64,000 bases of DNA, from the NCBI GenBank assembly GCA_963931925.1, contig OZ007571.1, positions 61,963,589 to 62,027,588 on the forward strand, written 5' to 3'. Shown here piece after piece: positions 35,815-48,253 of the stretch. Every line of letters starts with the position of its first letter. Positions within the stretch are counted from its first letter, which is position 1. Both the position numbers and the translations under genes were made by a program. The stretch is from Onchidella celtica (Eukaryota; Mollusca; Gastropoda; Systellommatophora; Onchidiidae). The notes below the pieces were generated by a model. That model did not search any database, was not told the DNA's origin, and saw only the letters and a program-made list of their open reading frames with translations.

Positions 35815-38412
35815 CTAGAAAAAATGCAGGGGCACGTTCGCCAGGCATGAGCCTTTGAAATCACATTGAACAGCGTTGAAAAAAAAAAAAAGACAGTTTC
35901 TCTCAAGCGAAAATCAGCCTCTTTGTTGCACAGAATGCGCTGTCATGTTAGGCTTGATCCTGTCGATTCGCCACGACGTTAGTGATGAGGCGTAGTTCTA
36001 TGAACATAAAGATCTCTGGTCATAAACTAGTGAAGGTGCACATGATCTGTACAAACTATGTACTATTAGGTCTTATTTTATTTTTGATGTACAGAAGAAC
36101 CACAAAAACATGTTCTACAGATCACAGAAATGCCCATTTTTTTGTCCCGGTTCTGAATAGAACTCGCAGGTGTTCACGAAGTTCGAAGAGTTCCAGTACC
36201 TAACTTGATTGTGTGTATCCCACAACAAAATAAAATTGCTACTTTAGTCACCTAGCAGACGTTCACACAGTACAGACCTATGAGCAATAATCTTAGTTTG
36301 AGGGCGAATTAAGTTTCGTCGTGTGGTCGACCATGAAAGCCATACACTGGCACTGCGGCGCTCCAGCAGCGTAAGAGAAGATAAGAACGCTATTCATTTC
36401 ATAGAAGGAGCAACGCTAGCGTAGAGAACTTGCTTGCATGGAACAAATAACTTGCACCCTTTGGCAGGATCAGATTAGGGACAATCATAAAGGAACCAGG
36501 CAGAAATACACATCAGTAACACTGTTGCAACTCTAATGGAGAAATTTAGGGGGGGGGGTATACTTTGCGACTTACACAATCCTCTGCTCTCTGGGTTTTG
36601 TATTGCCATTCGTTTCCTTACCAGCTGTGTGAAGTCACAGCCACTTGCCACCCTACTCTAACCATTACCTTCATTTGACAACAGAGGCGTATGACACTAT
36701 ATGCCGTGTTAACCATTAACAGCCTTAAAGAAGATTTGGATAATTTCGCAGTAAATTGAACGATTCGCTGGCTGTCTCGGGTCTTTGAAGACACCTTTCC
36801 AGTGACAGTATGCCTGACTGCGACACGGTTTGTGAAAAATGAAGAAGTGGAAAGCTTATGCTGCCAGCGCTGGGTGGTGGTTATCCAATTTGGGCGGAAT
36901 TGGTGAATAATGTTTAAAGTGCATGCTTCAAAAGTAGGGAATTGGGAGTGATAGAGGGGGCAACGAAAGAAGAGACAGAGAGAGAGAGAGAGAACGATAC
37001 GCTGTTTGAGACGAGGAATATATCACATGATGTAATGATTCAATATTGTCATCTCAATTAGTGAAAATGCTTTTTAAAAAAAGTGTGAACCGCTGTACCT
37101 ATTGCTCTGTATGTGGCAACAAAACAAACAAAAAAAGATTTCAAATGACCAGTGATCTGTACTGGCAGGTAACTCCTGCAAGTCTATGGGCGGCATGTAT
37201 AGAAACTCGACTGGCACTTCCACTAATGGAATACTTCTATCCACACCACAGGTGATTTACACCTCCATTAAAGACTTAGCAAGGGAATTAGTTATGCATC
37301 GATAATTGCTTGGTCTCAGTAAAACATTTGTGTAGCAGTTCTACCGTGAAGTAGAAAGATAAAAAGGGAGGAAAGACCAACCAATTGGCTTGAGGCATGT
37401 TTTGATACAATGAGTGTTCACGCTTCATACCCGTAGTAGCCTCTGGAAACAAATCAGCACTTTGAGAACTGTCGAGGGCATGACTGGATAGAAGAATGAA
37501 GGTCAGCTTTCAGTAACTTAGGAAAACGGCAGACTAATTATAAGAAATGCAATGAGGGACTGACTTGCTAATTGGTTGTTCCACTGAAATATCTGTGTCG
37601 TATAGGAGAGCTAAATGTCATCTGCTACATAAGGCTAACATCAGGGAAAGATCTGGGGCGGACCCATTTGTGCCGTGTGCTATATGCATCTTGATAACAG
37701 CCCACCCCACCCCCAAACAAAAGTCCAATCTAATCTAATTAACCCATACAAAAGAGAGACATAAAGAGGGTGCGACCGAGGGAAGGGGTGGGGGTACACA
37801 GTATTCTGATCAACGGGTGATATACTATGGCTCTCCCTGGACCGCACATATTTCGTAGACTTTCGAGCTTATTGCTGCATTTAGGTTTTCTTTTCTACAC
37901 AATTGTGAGTGGGTCTGACTAGCCACATGGAGTGGCGCATAGGAAAGTCGCCGAGCTTTGTTTATGAACATGAAGAACCCAGGCCATACGAAGTGCCTGG
38001 GGAAAATCAATCACCAAATTGTAATGTGGAATAAAATAACATGTGCACTTTAGTTCCCTAACTAACCCCATTCACAAATTGTAACATGCATGTGTTCGGT
38101 AGTTAAAATGCCCGTGATCTAGTACTTTTGCTGCCCAGTTATATATCTTTTTAGTTCATCCACAAAGCATATAGGCACGTTGACAGACACATAGATTATC
38201 CGAAGAAGGAGTAAGATGATAGGCAGATTAGTAAATTTTAAGAAAAGAGAACAGGACGAAGATGAAAAAGAAAAAAGAGGTGGGGGGGGGGGAGGAGACA
38301 GTCGTGATCGCCAACAACCTAAAATTGACAATGATCATCGAAAATAATCTGCGATGGCAGAACGAAAACAATTACAATCTGCTCAAAGTTTCAGCACAAA
38401 AAATGTTTGTTT
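35815..38412. other. intron or intergenic
   Basis: No gene-like ORF and no clear repeat beyond short homopolymers (poly-G near 36550 and 38283) and a GAGA run near 36980. If the minus-strand gene is one unit, this is intron. Confidence 0.4.
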
Positions 38413-38940
38413 TCGAAAGAGAGGTTACCGTTGTGCTTGCATTGCATTCCAGGAACAGTTGGGTTATTCCTTCGAATATTTTTTTTTTTAACCATCATCA
38501 GCATTTTTGTCAGTTATCATGCGATGTTCCACCTAAAATTGTGACATTTCATGGAGTAGCATTAATTACTGTTAACAGTCCATCTTTCCATATAAATACT
38601 CTAACAAAGCATCGATTTCCGGAAAGAAAAAAATACTTTGTGTGTCGAGAGTGTGGAGATGTGACAGGAGGACAGAGCATGATGAAGCGTCACTGCTGAG
38701 AACATGAAACGAATTTGTTGTCATGTTTAATTAATTTCCAACAAGTCCCAATGAACTCGGGGAGAACATACAAAAATCACATAATAGCATTTGGGAGGAG
38801 GGGGGAGGGGGTGTCACGTGTACACAGACGAGATCGCAGATCTATGTCGGAGTGAGATTAAATTTGTCCCGCTCCCCTAAATAAGATTTGACCCCCTGCC
38901 CAAATGTAATATGCAGAGATATCATACAGTAACTAGATCG
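38413..38940. repeat. 528 bp duplicated block, copy A
   Basis: Runs from TCGAAAGAGAGGTTACCGT to CATACAGTAACTAGATCG. Copy B at 45202-45730 is in the same orientation and near-identical: roughly a dozen differences plus homopolymer length changes. No terminal inverted repeat or target duplication. The ORFs in the two copies do not agree, so it is non-coding. Confidence 0.95.
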
Positions 38941-39255
38941 CTGGACAAACTTACCATCAAGTGGTAGCCGTTAAGTAAAATGTTTCCAGAGACACAGAAT
39001 ACCAAGACGGACAAATTCCCTCTTTCACTATACGTCCACAGCTTGCGAGCATATAGACACGGTAAGTACTACTCACAGAGCTCTATGGTACTAATCTTTT
39101 TCGTTCAAAATGTTATGCAGGGGTGTGGTGCGAATTGTTGCATTGTTGACATGGATGATACGCGCGCAAGCCGATGGACGAAATTTGGCGAATTGAACCG
39201 TCTCGGTATTCTGTGTCTCGGATGTTACTATAAGACTGAAATAATTCCAACTTAC

Positions 39256-39373
39256 ACTCTCCAGTAATCTGTGTAGAGGCCCAGGCGAGCTGATTCTCTA
39301 AAACGTGAGCGTATTTCCACCATCTTTCGTCGGAATCTCGCCACATAATCCGGAAAAAGAATCCGGAGTAGCA
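39256..39373 (-). CDS. possible exon, Trp-rich
   Basis: The frame reads GFFFRIMWRDSDERWWKYAH, then LENQLAWASTQITGE, ending at a perfect donor GAGAGT/GTAAGT. The start is unclear (39373 or 39336). Its out-phase does not join cleanly to the exon at 35814, because a TAA would form at the junction. It may belong to another transcript or be spurious. Confidence 0.3.
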
Positions 39374-42300
39374 CTCATAATTTTGACATTACAGAAAGTC
39401 ACTTTCATCCAATAATAGGGCTTGTATGAAATATATTTGAACAGTAACCTAATGTCATTTTGTTATGTGGGTACCAAAAAAGTTTCAGTGGTTTGTTTTA
39501 TGGTGACCAGCCACATAACGATGGCTGGGAACAAATTTTAAAATCATATTATATATTATTAATATTGCAGATAAATTCGTCCTTGGTTACAATAGCCTGA
39601 CAACAGTTATATGATGTAAAGAATTTAACGCACGTTTGTCAACACAGTCTAATTTGCGGAATGCAGCGAGTAGTTTTTTGTTTTTGTTTTGTTAATATCC
39701 CCGAAATTTATAAAATGGACGATTTACCGATTTTTTTTTTCCGGGAGCTGGACAAACATCTCCATAATACACATTCCACGAATGTCCACGCTAATCCTAC
39801 ACTAAAAAATACGGCAAATTACAAGTTACATGATTATTATTTTATAAGTTCACCAGAGGCAGTCTATGAAAAGACACCGGCAATTCCACGAATAAAATTT
39901 CAGAATTTGATTTGCTATCTCACGTCTTTACATTCTCAAATTATGTCGAATCCACTTTTGAAAAGAAACAAAACTATAGCTCCATGCCTTCTCCGTGTAA
40001 AACTGGGTGCTCAGTATTCCAATGACAACTGAAATTGATCGCACACTTGTGTTAATTAAGACAAACTCTCGGGAGTCAATATTGTTACAAGCCGGATCAG
40101 GAAATGGCCGACATGCTCCCCGCAGTGGTAAGCTTTGTCACTCTAGTGAAGAGAACACTCTCGCGCAATGTGTTAAATGGCCAGATGGCTTGACAGATTG
40201 ACTTTGATCTCGCCTGTCATAAGGGCTAGAGACACCTCGACATGAACCTTAATTTACGTACATAAAGTTCATATATCATGTGACTATGGGGATAAGAAGA
40301 CCAAATTGTAAGTTTTCTTTGTACCCGATGCTAACACTTTTGAAGAGCACAGCAAAGATTCATTTAAAATTCCATTGACTGGGGGAAGTATGCTGAATGT
40401 CTATGAATGATCCATAGATATCCGAGTGGTTTTATGGGTCGTACGCTTCACCAGTTTAAAAGTGCTAACTCCTTCAATATGAATAGCTAATTGTCAGCGA
40501 CGGATTGACGCACTTACGATCCTTTTTATTTTACTTTTTGTATTATTATTCGTTCTGAATATTTTGTTCACGTTTTTTGTCTGAACATTTCCACAAAATT
40601 AATTGATAGTGGTCCAAAGTGCGGATTTGAGTCAAGTCTCGATGAAACTTAAAACTGACGTCAGTGTATCTTAACGATGTGCCACAGAGACAGATTTCAT
40701 TACCTACAACGAAGGACGATGGCGGTGATCTGGCAGATCGTTTTATTTATCTTTCTATCTTTCTGTCGGTCGGGTTTTACTTCATAATTTACTGTCTAAG
40801 TTTATGAGTGACTCCCGAGAAATACGCCCAAGACTCTTCTATGGCTTGTCATTTCTGTCTGTGTCTGCTATGCTATTACTGATATGTCCATAGAGTACGT
40901 GCACTCGATTTCGATGATTTCTGCCCCCCTCCCCCCTCCCCCACCACCGCCACGAGCTCTAACTATACGATTTGCCTTAACCTCTTTCTCTTCCCACTTT
41001 TACGAGCGTTCGGCCATCAAAATGGTGAATGCCCACGATATAAGGCATGACAATGCCCAATGCTTTAACTCTAAAGTGCATTTTGCATGAACAATTTGGA
41101 CTGCTTCATTAGAAACGAGACTTAATTTGCTGTTTTCAGAGGAAAATAAAACCAGTTCATTGTGATAACTGAAAAGCTTACGTATGCTCCCCCAGAACGG
41201 TTTTAGTATGCTGAGGGCAAACCCCTTCTCCCCGCCTTGAAGCGTTCGTACTTTCTGGGTGGCCCAGTGAGAAAAAAAGCTTTGCTTTACTAATTTAGTC
41301 AAACAATTTTCACATGTACAATTATCGCGGAAAAGATCCTTACGACACCTGCTGATTAAACTGGGTCTTTTCGTTATCCACCAGATTCACTAAAGACTAG
41401 AAGTAACATGTAAAGGAAAAATATATAATACAGTCCACGAAATCTAGAAAAGTCTCCTCAGAATGTCACAGCTACAACCTCACAAACATGGCGTGCTAAC
41501 ACACACATACAACTATAACAAGAAATGTTTATCACCGTGAATGTTTTCTTGAAGATCTAATATCTGTTCGAGTCGAGAAGGCACTGAGCGGCAGGCCTAC
41601 TTATTTGTTCAGAACAAACTAACCAAACTTCCTATCTGGAAGTTCCCCACTGTGTTTGGTACCATGTTCAGTGGCATTGATTAATGTCAGCCTTGAATGT
41701 GATCCTCACCCCGCACTTTGAGATATCAGATAATGAACTGATAGTCGCTGGCCAGAATGATGACCGCAATCTTCAGGCACGGGAAAGTCTGAATTCAAAG
41801 GCATTCGATTTTGTCGGGTTAGTTACTTGATCGAAATCTAACTTTACTATAGTATTCATTTCTCGTGATACAATCTCGGCCGGATGCAGAGATACTCGTG
41901 CACTGTTGGTGCAGGGAAGGGCATATCCAAAGGAAAAAAAGGTGAATATTGAACAAAAACCAACAACAGAAAAACTCATTTCATAAGATCCTTACAATGA
42001 CGTTCATTTAATAATGCTTCTCACATTCGCACTAGACTGTCAGGTTTAATTTGTCCAGATGTAAAGTTCATAATCCTACACATTTTAAGCTCTCAAACCA
42101 ATTATAAAGCTCTCACTTTTAAGTATCATTACTATCAACAGAGTGAGAGACATTATTTAAGCCTGTGACCAGCTAACATTGTCATGTTTCACAACACGAT
42201 TGTCTGGAAATGCATGTCACGATAGCTCATATAGAACAATTAATAAATTAATCTATTAAAGAGAACGTCAAAATGTAGGTCGACGACGTAAACGTCGGGA

Positions 42301-42618
42301 CCTCTTCGGCCAAAATAATGGAACATTCACCCATCGCCCATAACGGTGATTTCAATGACCTGTAATGACAATTTCAGACATATCGAACTGAGCTAGTACT
42401 GCAATGCAATGCAGTCGTAGATTCTCCTAGTGGGGCAAGTGGACCCGGGGGTTAGGGGAAATGAAAAAGAAAGGACCAGCACAGTATTGTTGTCGAATCT
42501 CTGCCCACTGTAAAATTACGCCGTGCTAGTCCTGCCGTTCGGGTGATTTGTTTTGCTGAGGTTTTTACGTTCTTTTAACAGCACAGTGACGGTGTTTCAG
42601 AGACATGGGGAAGGTCAC

Positions 42619-42724
42619 CTGTCTCGCCGTCGGTAAGTGCCTTTATAAAGTCTCGCTTGATAGCCCGGTGCGCACTAGCCATATACTGCGAATTCGCTGG
42701 CCTGAAGACATCAGCAACCAAGAC
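42619..42724 (-). CDS. candidate exon upstream in the minus-strand gene
   Basis: Acceptor CATTCGCTGCCACAG and donor GAGACAG/GTGACC bound 106 nt, phase 0 to 1. It encodes VLVADVFRPANSQYMASAH and AIKRDFIKALTDGE. The out-phase matches the exon starting at 35814 (GAA formed at the junction). Unidentified. Confidence 0.4.
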
Positions 42725-42772
42725 CTGTGGCAGCGAATGAAATAGCAGTCGGTACATAAAGAAATCCTATAG

Positions 42773-43035
42773 AGACGCTGGGGATGGATAGGTCACACGC
42801 TTAGAAAACCTGCATCCAACACCACAAGACAAGCCCTCACATGGAACCCGCAAGAGAAAAGGAAAAGAGGCCGGCCGAAAAACACCTGGCGCCGGGACTT
42901 GGAGGCAGACACCAAGAAGATGGGTCGCACTTGGGGGCAGCTGCAACGACTGGCCCAGGACCGGGATGCCTGGAGAGCTCTTGTTGGCGGCCTATGTCGC
43001 AGGAGGGATCACAGGCGGAAGTGAAGTGAAGTGCG
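42773..43035 (+). mobile_element. 3' end of a LINE, heavily 5'-truncated
   Basis: An open 84-codon frame (stop TGA 43022-43024) reads [14 protein letters not shown], then [46 protein letters not shown]. This is the post-RT C-terminus of many invertebrate non-LTR retrotransposons. It ends in a GTGAA-type tail (GAAGTGAAGTGAAGTG), a usual LINE 3' repeat. Opposite orientation to the LINE at 43.6-45.0 kb and from a different family. Confidence 0.85.
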
Positions 43036-43209
43036 CACTAGCTGATTTTGATCAGCCACCAGTCGGATGGTGACGTCACCACATTAGGTTTCAATGAGCT
43101 CCAACTAGTGAACTGGTGAGCGAGGCTTCATGGAAACTCAATCTGGTGACATCAACCTCCAACTTTATTGGCCGGCCGATTAAAATCGGTCGGTCAGCAC
43201 CGGCTTGGG

Positions 43210-43306
43210 TCTTTTTTTTTTGACTAAACTCCGAGCGGGATTGGAATCCGCAACTTCTCATGCACAGGTCAAGCGCTCTAACCACTGGGCCATGGGGCTG
43301 GCGGTT
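43210..43306 (-). mobile_element. tRNA-like SINE fragment
   Basis: The minus strand has GCCCCATGGCCCAGTGGTTA with an A box (TGGCCCAGTGG), a diverged B box (GATTCCAATCC), then GCTCGGAGT and an A-rich tail. Acceptor arms do not pair and the B box is mutated, so a SINE or tRNA pseudogene, not a working tRNA. Confidence 0.7.
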
Positions 43307-43529
43307 GGGATGACCAGATAAATTGTGAAAAATGCTGCAATGAAGATCACCCGCATGATGGTGACTTGGTGACAGGTTCTAACAATGCTCATCTGAGTAA
43401 AAACGTGTAGTCTATTAAACTAGCTATTTTCATGATAACTAATTAAATGGGAGAAGATGAAAAGCCGTACCGTTGAGAGTTAATTGTATGTTATGATTAT
43501 ATTTTATACCAAAATGTTTGCTAAAATAT

Positions 43530-44995
43530 ATATATATGGCCTTTAGCGTCTTTACAGACGGTCTTAGCAGCTAGAATATTCACTTTCACTTTGACTGACA
43601 GCTTCTCTCGTGGCTTATTCTACCAATGTTTGACCCGAGAGTGCGATGGCAGTGATTGCAGGTCAGTCTTTTGGGTTCACTTTGGCGAGTGTTTTCATTC
43701 CGCCTCTGTCGTTTTGTCAGGTATGTTTCTTTTGCCTTGAAGTCTATTGCGAGCGTGCCACTGCGCAATTTTTGTCTCCATCTGCTTCGATCACTTGCAA
43801 GGTTCTCCCATTCATTGGGGTCGATGTTGAATGCTTTCATCGTGACCTTGCAAGTGTCTTTGAATCGCAGATGTGGCCTACCTCTGGGTCGGTTGCCAGT
43901 AGCAAGTTCCCCGTAGAGAATTTGTCTGGGGATGCGATCATTTTCCATACGGTGGAGATGTCCAAGCCACCGCAGTCTTTTTTTGCCTAGGAGAGCCTGA
44001 GTTGATGGAATGTTGGCTCGGCTCAGAACTTCGATATTTGAGACCCTGTCTTGCCACTTGATCTTGAGAATTTTGCGTAGGCAGCGCAGGTGGAAGGAGT
44101 TGAGGGATCTTTCATGTTTGGAGTAGGTGGTCCATGTCTCTGAGCCATACAGCAGGGTGCTTAGGACGCAAGTTTGGTACACGAGTACCTTTGTTTTGAT
44201 GGTCAGCTTGCTATTGTTCCACACCCTTTTTGAGAGTTTGCCAAAAGCTGTGGCTGCCTTTCCTATTCTGGCATTTATTTCAGTTGTTATGTCTGTGCTA
44301 CCACTGATGGTTGAGCCTAGGTAGCAGAATTTTCCCACTTGCTCCAGAGGAGAGCCATTCAGCATGATTGGGTTGGAGTTTCTCAAGCCTTGTGTCAAAA
44401 CTACAGTTTTTGAGACACTGATCTTTAGCATGAATTTGTCACAGGCTTTGGCAAGGCTATTGATGAGAGCCTGGAGCGTGGTTTCATCGTGGGCCACGAT
44501 TGCAGCATCATCTGCGAAGAGGAGCTCTTGTAACATAATATGCTCTGTACGAGATTTTGCTTTTAGTCTGGCAACATTAAAAATGGAGCCGTCCACTCTG
44601 GTGTTAATAAGTACTCCACCTGAACATTGACCAAAGGCATTCTTGAGTAGGGCTGCAAAATATATACCAAATAAGGTAGGAGCAAGAACACATCCCTGCT
44701 TCACACCGCTGTTTACAGCAAATGAATTGGATGTGCAGCCCTCAAAGTTGACACATGCCCTCATGTCAGTGTGGAAGGATGCAATAAGTTTTAGCAATGT
44801 TGGTGGACAGCCTATGGATTTAAGGACTGCATACAGGCCAGATCGGCTTACGGTGTCGAAAGCCTTTGTTAGGTCCACAAAGCATGTTATAAGCGGCCTG
44901 TTTTGTTCTTTACATTTTTCTTGGATTTGCCGAAGTGCAAATATCATGTCAATAGTTGATCGTTTGCTTCGAAAGCCACATTGTGCTAAAATAAG
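43530..44995 (-). mobile_element. 5'-truncated LINE (non-LTR retrotransposon)
   Basis: It contains the intact 3' ORF described below, a short 3' UTR, and an ATATATAT tail at about 43530. The 5' break falls about 45 nt upstream of the first Met shown, just after ILAQCGFRSKRSTID, inside the RT domain's N-terminal region. The sequence beyond 45 kb is unrelated. Confidence 0.9.
43586..44947 (-). CDS. reverse transcriptase fragment of the LINE, 453 codons open
   Basis: Reverse transcriptase of a non-LTR element that copies its RNA at a nicked target site. Visible in order: FVDLTKAFDTV (RT motif with the first catalytic Asp), NSGVKQGCVLAPTLF, LLFADDAAIVAH (catalytic FADD at about residues 167-171), then LLYGSETWT, RRLRWLGH-type GKKRLRWLGHLHRMENDR and GNRPRGRPHLRFKDTCK. 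A C-terminal CNHCH...H...C finger ends the protein. The endonuclease domain and first RT motifs are lost by 5' truncation; the rest has no stop or frameshift, so the insertion is young. The first Met is only the first in the remnant, not a real start. Confidence 0.92.
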   Translation of the reverse strand: MIFALRQIQEKCKEQNRPLITCFVDLTKAFDTVSRSGLYAVLKSIGCPPTLLKLIASFHTDMRACVNFEGCTSNSFAVNSGVKQGCVLAPTLFGIYFAALLKNAFGQCSGGVLINTRVDGSIFNVARLKAKSRTEHIMLQELLFADDAAIVAHDETTLQALINSLAKACDKFMLKISVSKTVVLTQGLRNSNPIMLNGSPLEQVGKFCYLGSTISGSTDITTEINARIGKAATAFGKLSKRVWNNSKLTIKTKVLVYQTCVLSTLLYGSETWTTYSKHERSLNSFHLRCLRKILKIKWQDRVSNIEVLSRANIPSTQALLGKKRLRWLGHLHRMENDRIPRQILYGELATGNRPRGRPHLRFKDTCKVTMKAFNIDPNEWENLASDRSRWRQKLRSGTLAIDFKAKETYLTKRQRRNENTRQSEPKRLTCNHCHRTLGSNIGRISHERSCQSK

Positions 44996-45201
44996 ATCTC
45001 AATTTTCTTACGAAAAAGCAACAACAAAGTTTTTCCTCAGGAACAGTGGACAAATGCAAGCGCAACCGCAACATTACATCAGCAGAGAAACACAGACGTA
45101 ATCATTTAATTTAAATACATAAGAACAGATTAAAGAAAATGAACAGAGACAATCTGACCACAGCCATTATAATGGAACGCAAGAACACCATTTTCAATTT
45201 C

Positions 45202-45730
45202 TCGAAAGAGAGGTTACCGTTGTGCTTGCATTGCATTCCAGGAACAGTTGGGTTATTCCTTCGAATAAATTTTTTTTTTTTAACCATCATCAGCATTATT
45301 GTCAGTTATCATGCGATGTTCCACCTAAAATTGTGACATTTCATGGAGTAGCATTAATTACTGTTAACAGTCCATCTTTCCATATAAAGTACTCTAACAA
45401 AGCATCGATTTCCGCAGGAAAAAAAATACTTTGTGTGTCGAGAGTGTGGAGATGTGGCAGGAGGACAGAGCATGATGGAGTGTCACTGCTGAGAACATGA
45501 AACGAATTTGTTGTCATGTTTAATTAACTTCCAACAAGTCCCAATGAACTCTGGGAGAACATACCAAAATCACATAATAGCATTTGGGAGGGGGGGGGAG
45601 GGTGTCACGTGTACACAGACGAGATCGCAGATCTATGTCGGAGTGAGATTAAATTTGTCCCGCTCCCCCAAATAAAATTGACCCCCTGCCCAAATGTAAT
45701 ATGCAGAGATATCATACAGTAACTAGATCG
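45202..45730. repeat. 528 bp duplicated block, copy B
   Basis: Same orientation as copy A. It lies 200 bp beyond the truncated 5' end of the LINE and stops abruptly at CTAGATCG, where sequence becomes unrelated (CGGCCCCAGCTGC). Confidence 0.95.
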
Positions 45731-45766
45731 CGGCCCCAGCTGCTGAAAAGTAACGCACACATGTTG

Positions 45767-45866
45767 TTAGGCCTTGTTTAGTTCAGCGGCTCGGAGGGCG
45801 AGACAGAAGGCTTGCATAGTTCTGGCCGACGAAGTGACACTGCACCCTTCTTCATCCATGCCCAGC
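45767..45866 (-). CDS. possible terminal exon following 48254-48570
   Basis: Acceptor GTTGTGTTAAAAG, then LGMDEEGCSVTSSARTMQAF, CLALRAAELNKA and TAA at 45769-45767. The single-base phase matches the donor at 48253. If real it would end a short upstream gene here instead of continuing to 42.7 kb. Weak pyrimidine tract. Confidence 0.3.
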
Positions 45867-46493
45867 CTTTTAACACAACAGCAACAAACACGCAAAACAC
45901 ATCTTCTACGCGAAGATAGAAGGATAAATGAACAAAAATTGAACACAAAAGGGGAAAAAAAGGCAATATTGTGGACGAAAGACGCTTGCACTAAAATATT
46001 GTACTCAACAAGAGGTAATTTATAATTATGAAAAATTACAGCAGCAGCAGCAGCTATAACAACAACATTGCTACATCAGTGATTTCCAATATTCGTTCAA
46101 TATTTAGTTGACGTACACATTAGCAAACAATTATAATCTGTAACATGCACGATGAAGAAATGCGTTACACCGAATTTTGCATTTCACAACATCATTTTGA
46201 TAATTATTATGCAGTTCTAATCCGGACAATACAGACTACAATTTAGTGAACAAAATCATGAATGAAACATGCATCTATTATATATTTCAGTAACTCGCAA
46301 CCTTTGGCATGACTAACTGACCAAACTATATACTCTTCAGGCCTTAAATTTGGCAGGAAGGTGGCAACTGAGATAAGGAAGATGATGGCTATAATTAAAA
46401 GTTGTTTACTTCAAGCATGTATTTTTTTAAAATAACAATGTTCATTGCTATGTAACATCTGTATGTTTGCATGTTTGTTTCGTAATTTATAGT

Positions 46494-46899
46494 CAAAATT
46501 GGGCAAAAAGAAAAGGTTGTATGTTGCACAGCCCCGCGTGAGAAATAAAACCCAAACAATACAAAGCAAACTAAAGGGAAGACAGAAAATACACAAATTT
46601 TCGGCTTTCGCCTTTGTCAAGTGAAAAGAAAAAAAAACGAACAATAAAAGACTTCAACAGGAACGAAGTGAACCAGTTTACTTAGCTGCGAGTTCTTGTT
46701 TCGTTAGCAGCACCAAAGCACGTCCGTCCGCCAAATTATTTTCTGTGTATTTTCTGTCTTCCCTTTAGTTTGCTTTGTATTGTTTGGGTTTTATTTCTCA
46801 CGCGGGGCTTTGCTACATACAACCTTTTCTTTTTGCCCAAGTTTGACTTTGCGTATAGCCCTGCTGCGACCCCACAGTTTTTCTGTGGTTTTTATGATA
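46494..46899 (-). mobile_element. foldback element, copy 3 (longest), exact 16 bp target duplication
   Basis: Two arms of about 105 bp, 46494-46597 and 46741-46850, are inverted copies (for example GTATTGTTTGGGTTTTATTT on one side and its complement on the other). A 140 bp middle separates them. The family head (ACAGTTTTTCTGTGG) is at 46860-46899. The exact repeat TTTCGTAATTTATAGT flanks it at 46478-46493 and 46900-46915. Near 46598-46620 the minus strand reads CTTGACAAAGGCGAAAGCCG then AAA, a small stem-loop next to GAAA. No ORF. It could be a derivative of a Penelope-like element or a SINE-like foldback. Confidence 0.82.
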
Positions 46900-46967
46900 T
46901 TTCGTAATTTATAGTACCGTGCATGCCATAAAAAGTAACCATGTCAAGCGTTCAGTTTGGTGCATAG

Positions 46968-47099
46968 TGTTCTGGTGCGCATGAGTCCTGAAGCAAGACT
47001 GTAGTTTATTACTTTTATTATATGAGAGAGAGAGATAGAGAGGGAGGGGGTGGGAGCACATGATTGTTTATTCTGGGCAATGCCCGGTAACTCATCTAG
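46968..47099 (+). mobile_element. Helitron-like 3' end, copy 2
   Basis: It shares GTTCTGGTGCGCATGA, AAGACTGTAG, a GAGAGA run and the terminal hairpin GGGCAATGCCC followed by GGTAACTCATCTAG/T with copy 1 (13.9 kb) and the 57 kb copy. Only the last 130 bp is recognisable. Confidence 0.5.
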
Positions 47100-47185
47100 T
47101 ACCTCATAATACAATGGGAGTAATAATTGCATCCATAAATTAGTAGCCAATGTGTAACGCAAATAAATTAGGTCTCCCCAGAACA

Positions 47186-47229
47186 CACATCCTCTCCCTC
47201 TCCTCTCCTCTCTCTCTCTCTCTTCCTCT

Positions 47230-47289
<60 letters not shown>

Positions 47290-47309
47290 TTCTCTCTCTT
47301 TGTCTCTCC
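47186..47309. repeat. (CT)n microsatellite
   Basis: Long CT run with few interruptions. Confidence 0.97.
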
Positions 47310-48253
47310 CATCCTTTTGGCTGGTGTTAAGGGACCACAGTATTTATTACAGTAAGCTATAGCTGAACAGTGACCACAACGCAGTATTTTCCTTATTCGG
47401 CTTTATAGTAAGACGCCGGTTCCTTTACAACAGCCCTCTCTCATACTTCTCTCACATCACATTAAAAACCACCAGGTTATAATCATATTATTATCTGTGC
47501 TCTGGATGAGCTCTGGATGAGCACAGATATGATTTCATAATTTCAAATTGTCTGACAATTTATTCCCCACCTTGCATGAACTACACGTATTTAGCTGTTT
47601 CGTCAGAATCCTGGAACCTGCTTTGTTGACTAGTTTAAACTTTGCTTTTCCCACACATTACTGTAACTGAATAGCGCACACCGAGCATAAGTACATTATA
47701 TTATGCCCCTTTCATCTGACCACACTTCAGTTTCGGTTTTGAAAACTTTCAGACCACCCAACGATTGTGCTTGGCTAATTTTTCTCCTCCTGGGAGACTG
47801 TAAATCATCACTAACATCACACTTTTTTTTTACGTAGAAAGACCTTTTTATTTCGGGTTCCAATGCACAGTCTTCGGAGTGGGCGAAATCTTTGCAAGCC
47901 TACACATTAGTTTGTTTTTTTTGTGTGTGTAAATCCAGTCCAACATCTTTCATACAGAAAGTCACAGAAAATCAGATTTTACATGTTATTAAATGATGCA
48001 TTTGGACTGTTTACGATTCCCAGTGTGATAATTATGAGAATGGCGCAGAAAACAGTCAAAAAGAGCTGCAATTTACAGTAAAATAAATGTGCATTGAAGG
48101 ACCGATTAAATTGGGATGGCCGGATCACAAATAAATTCGTGGGTGATTTTCTTTTCTAATGACAAGAAAAAAATTGTATCAGGAGAAAGGTTGGGTGTCT
48201 AGAGATGGAATCCAATATGCATCTGTCTGCTGATGACAGTCATGTTTACTTAC

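Noticed and set aside
38262..38699. Cys/His cluster YFVCRECGD...KRHC resembling a zinc finger
   Set aside because: It lies in duplicated block A; the matching frame is destroyed in block B and spacing does not fit a standard finger.
39661..40032. 123-codon plus-strand ORF
   Set aside because: No splice signals, no domain, AT-rich composition; a chance ORF is the simplest reading.
43226..43306. tRNA gene on the minus strand
   Set aside because: The B box is mutated, acceptor stems do not pair and an A-rich tail follows.
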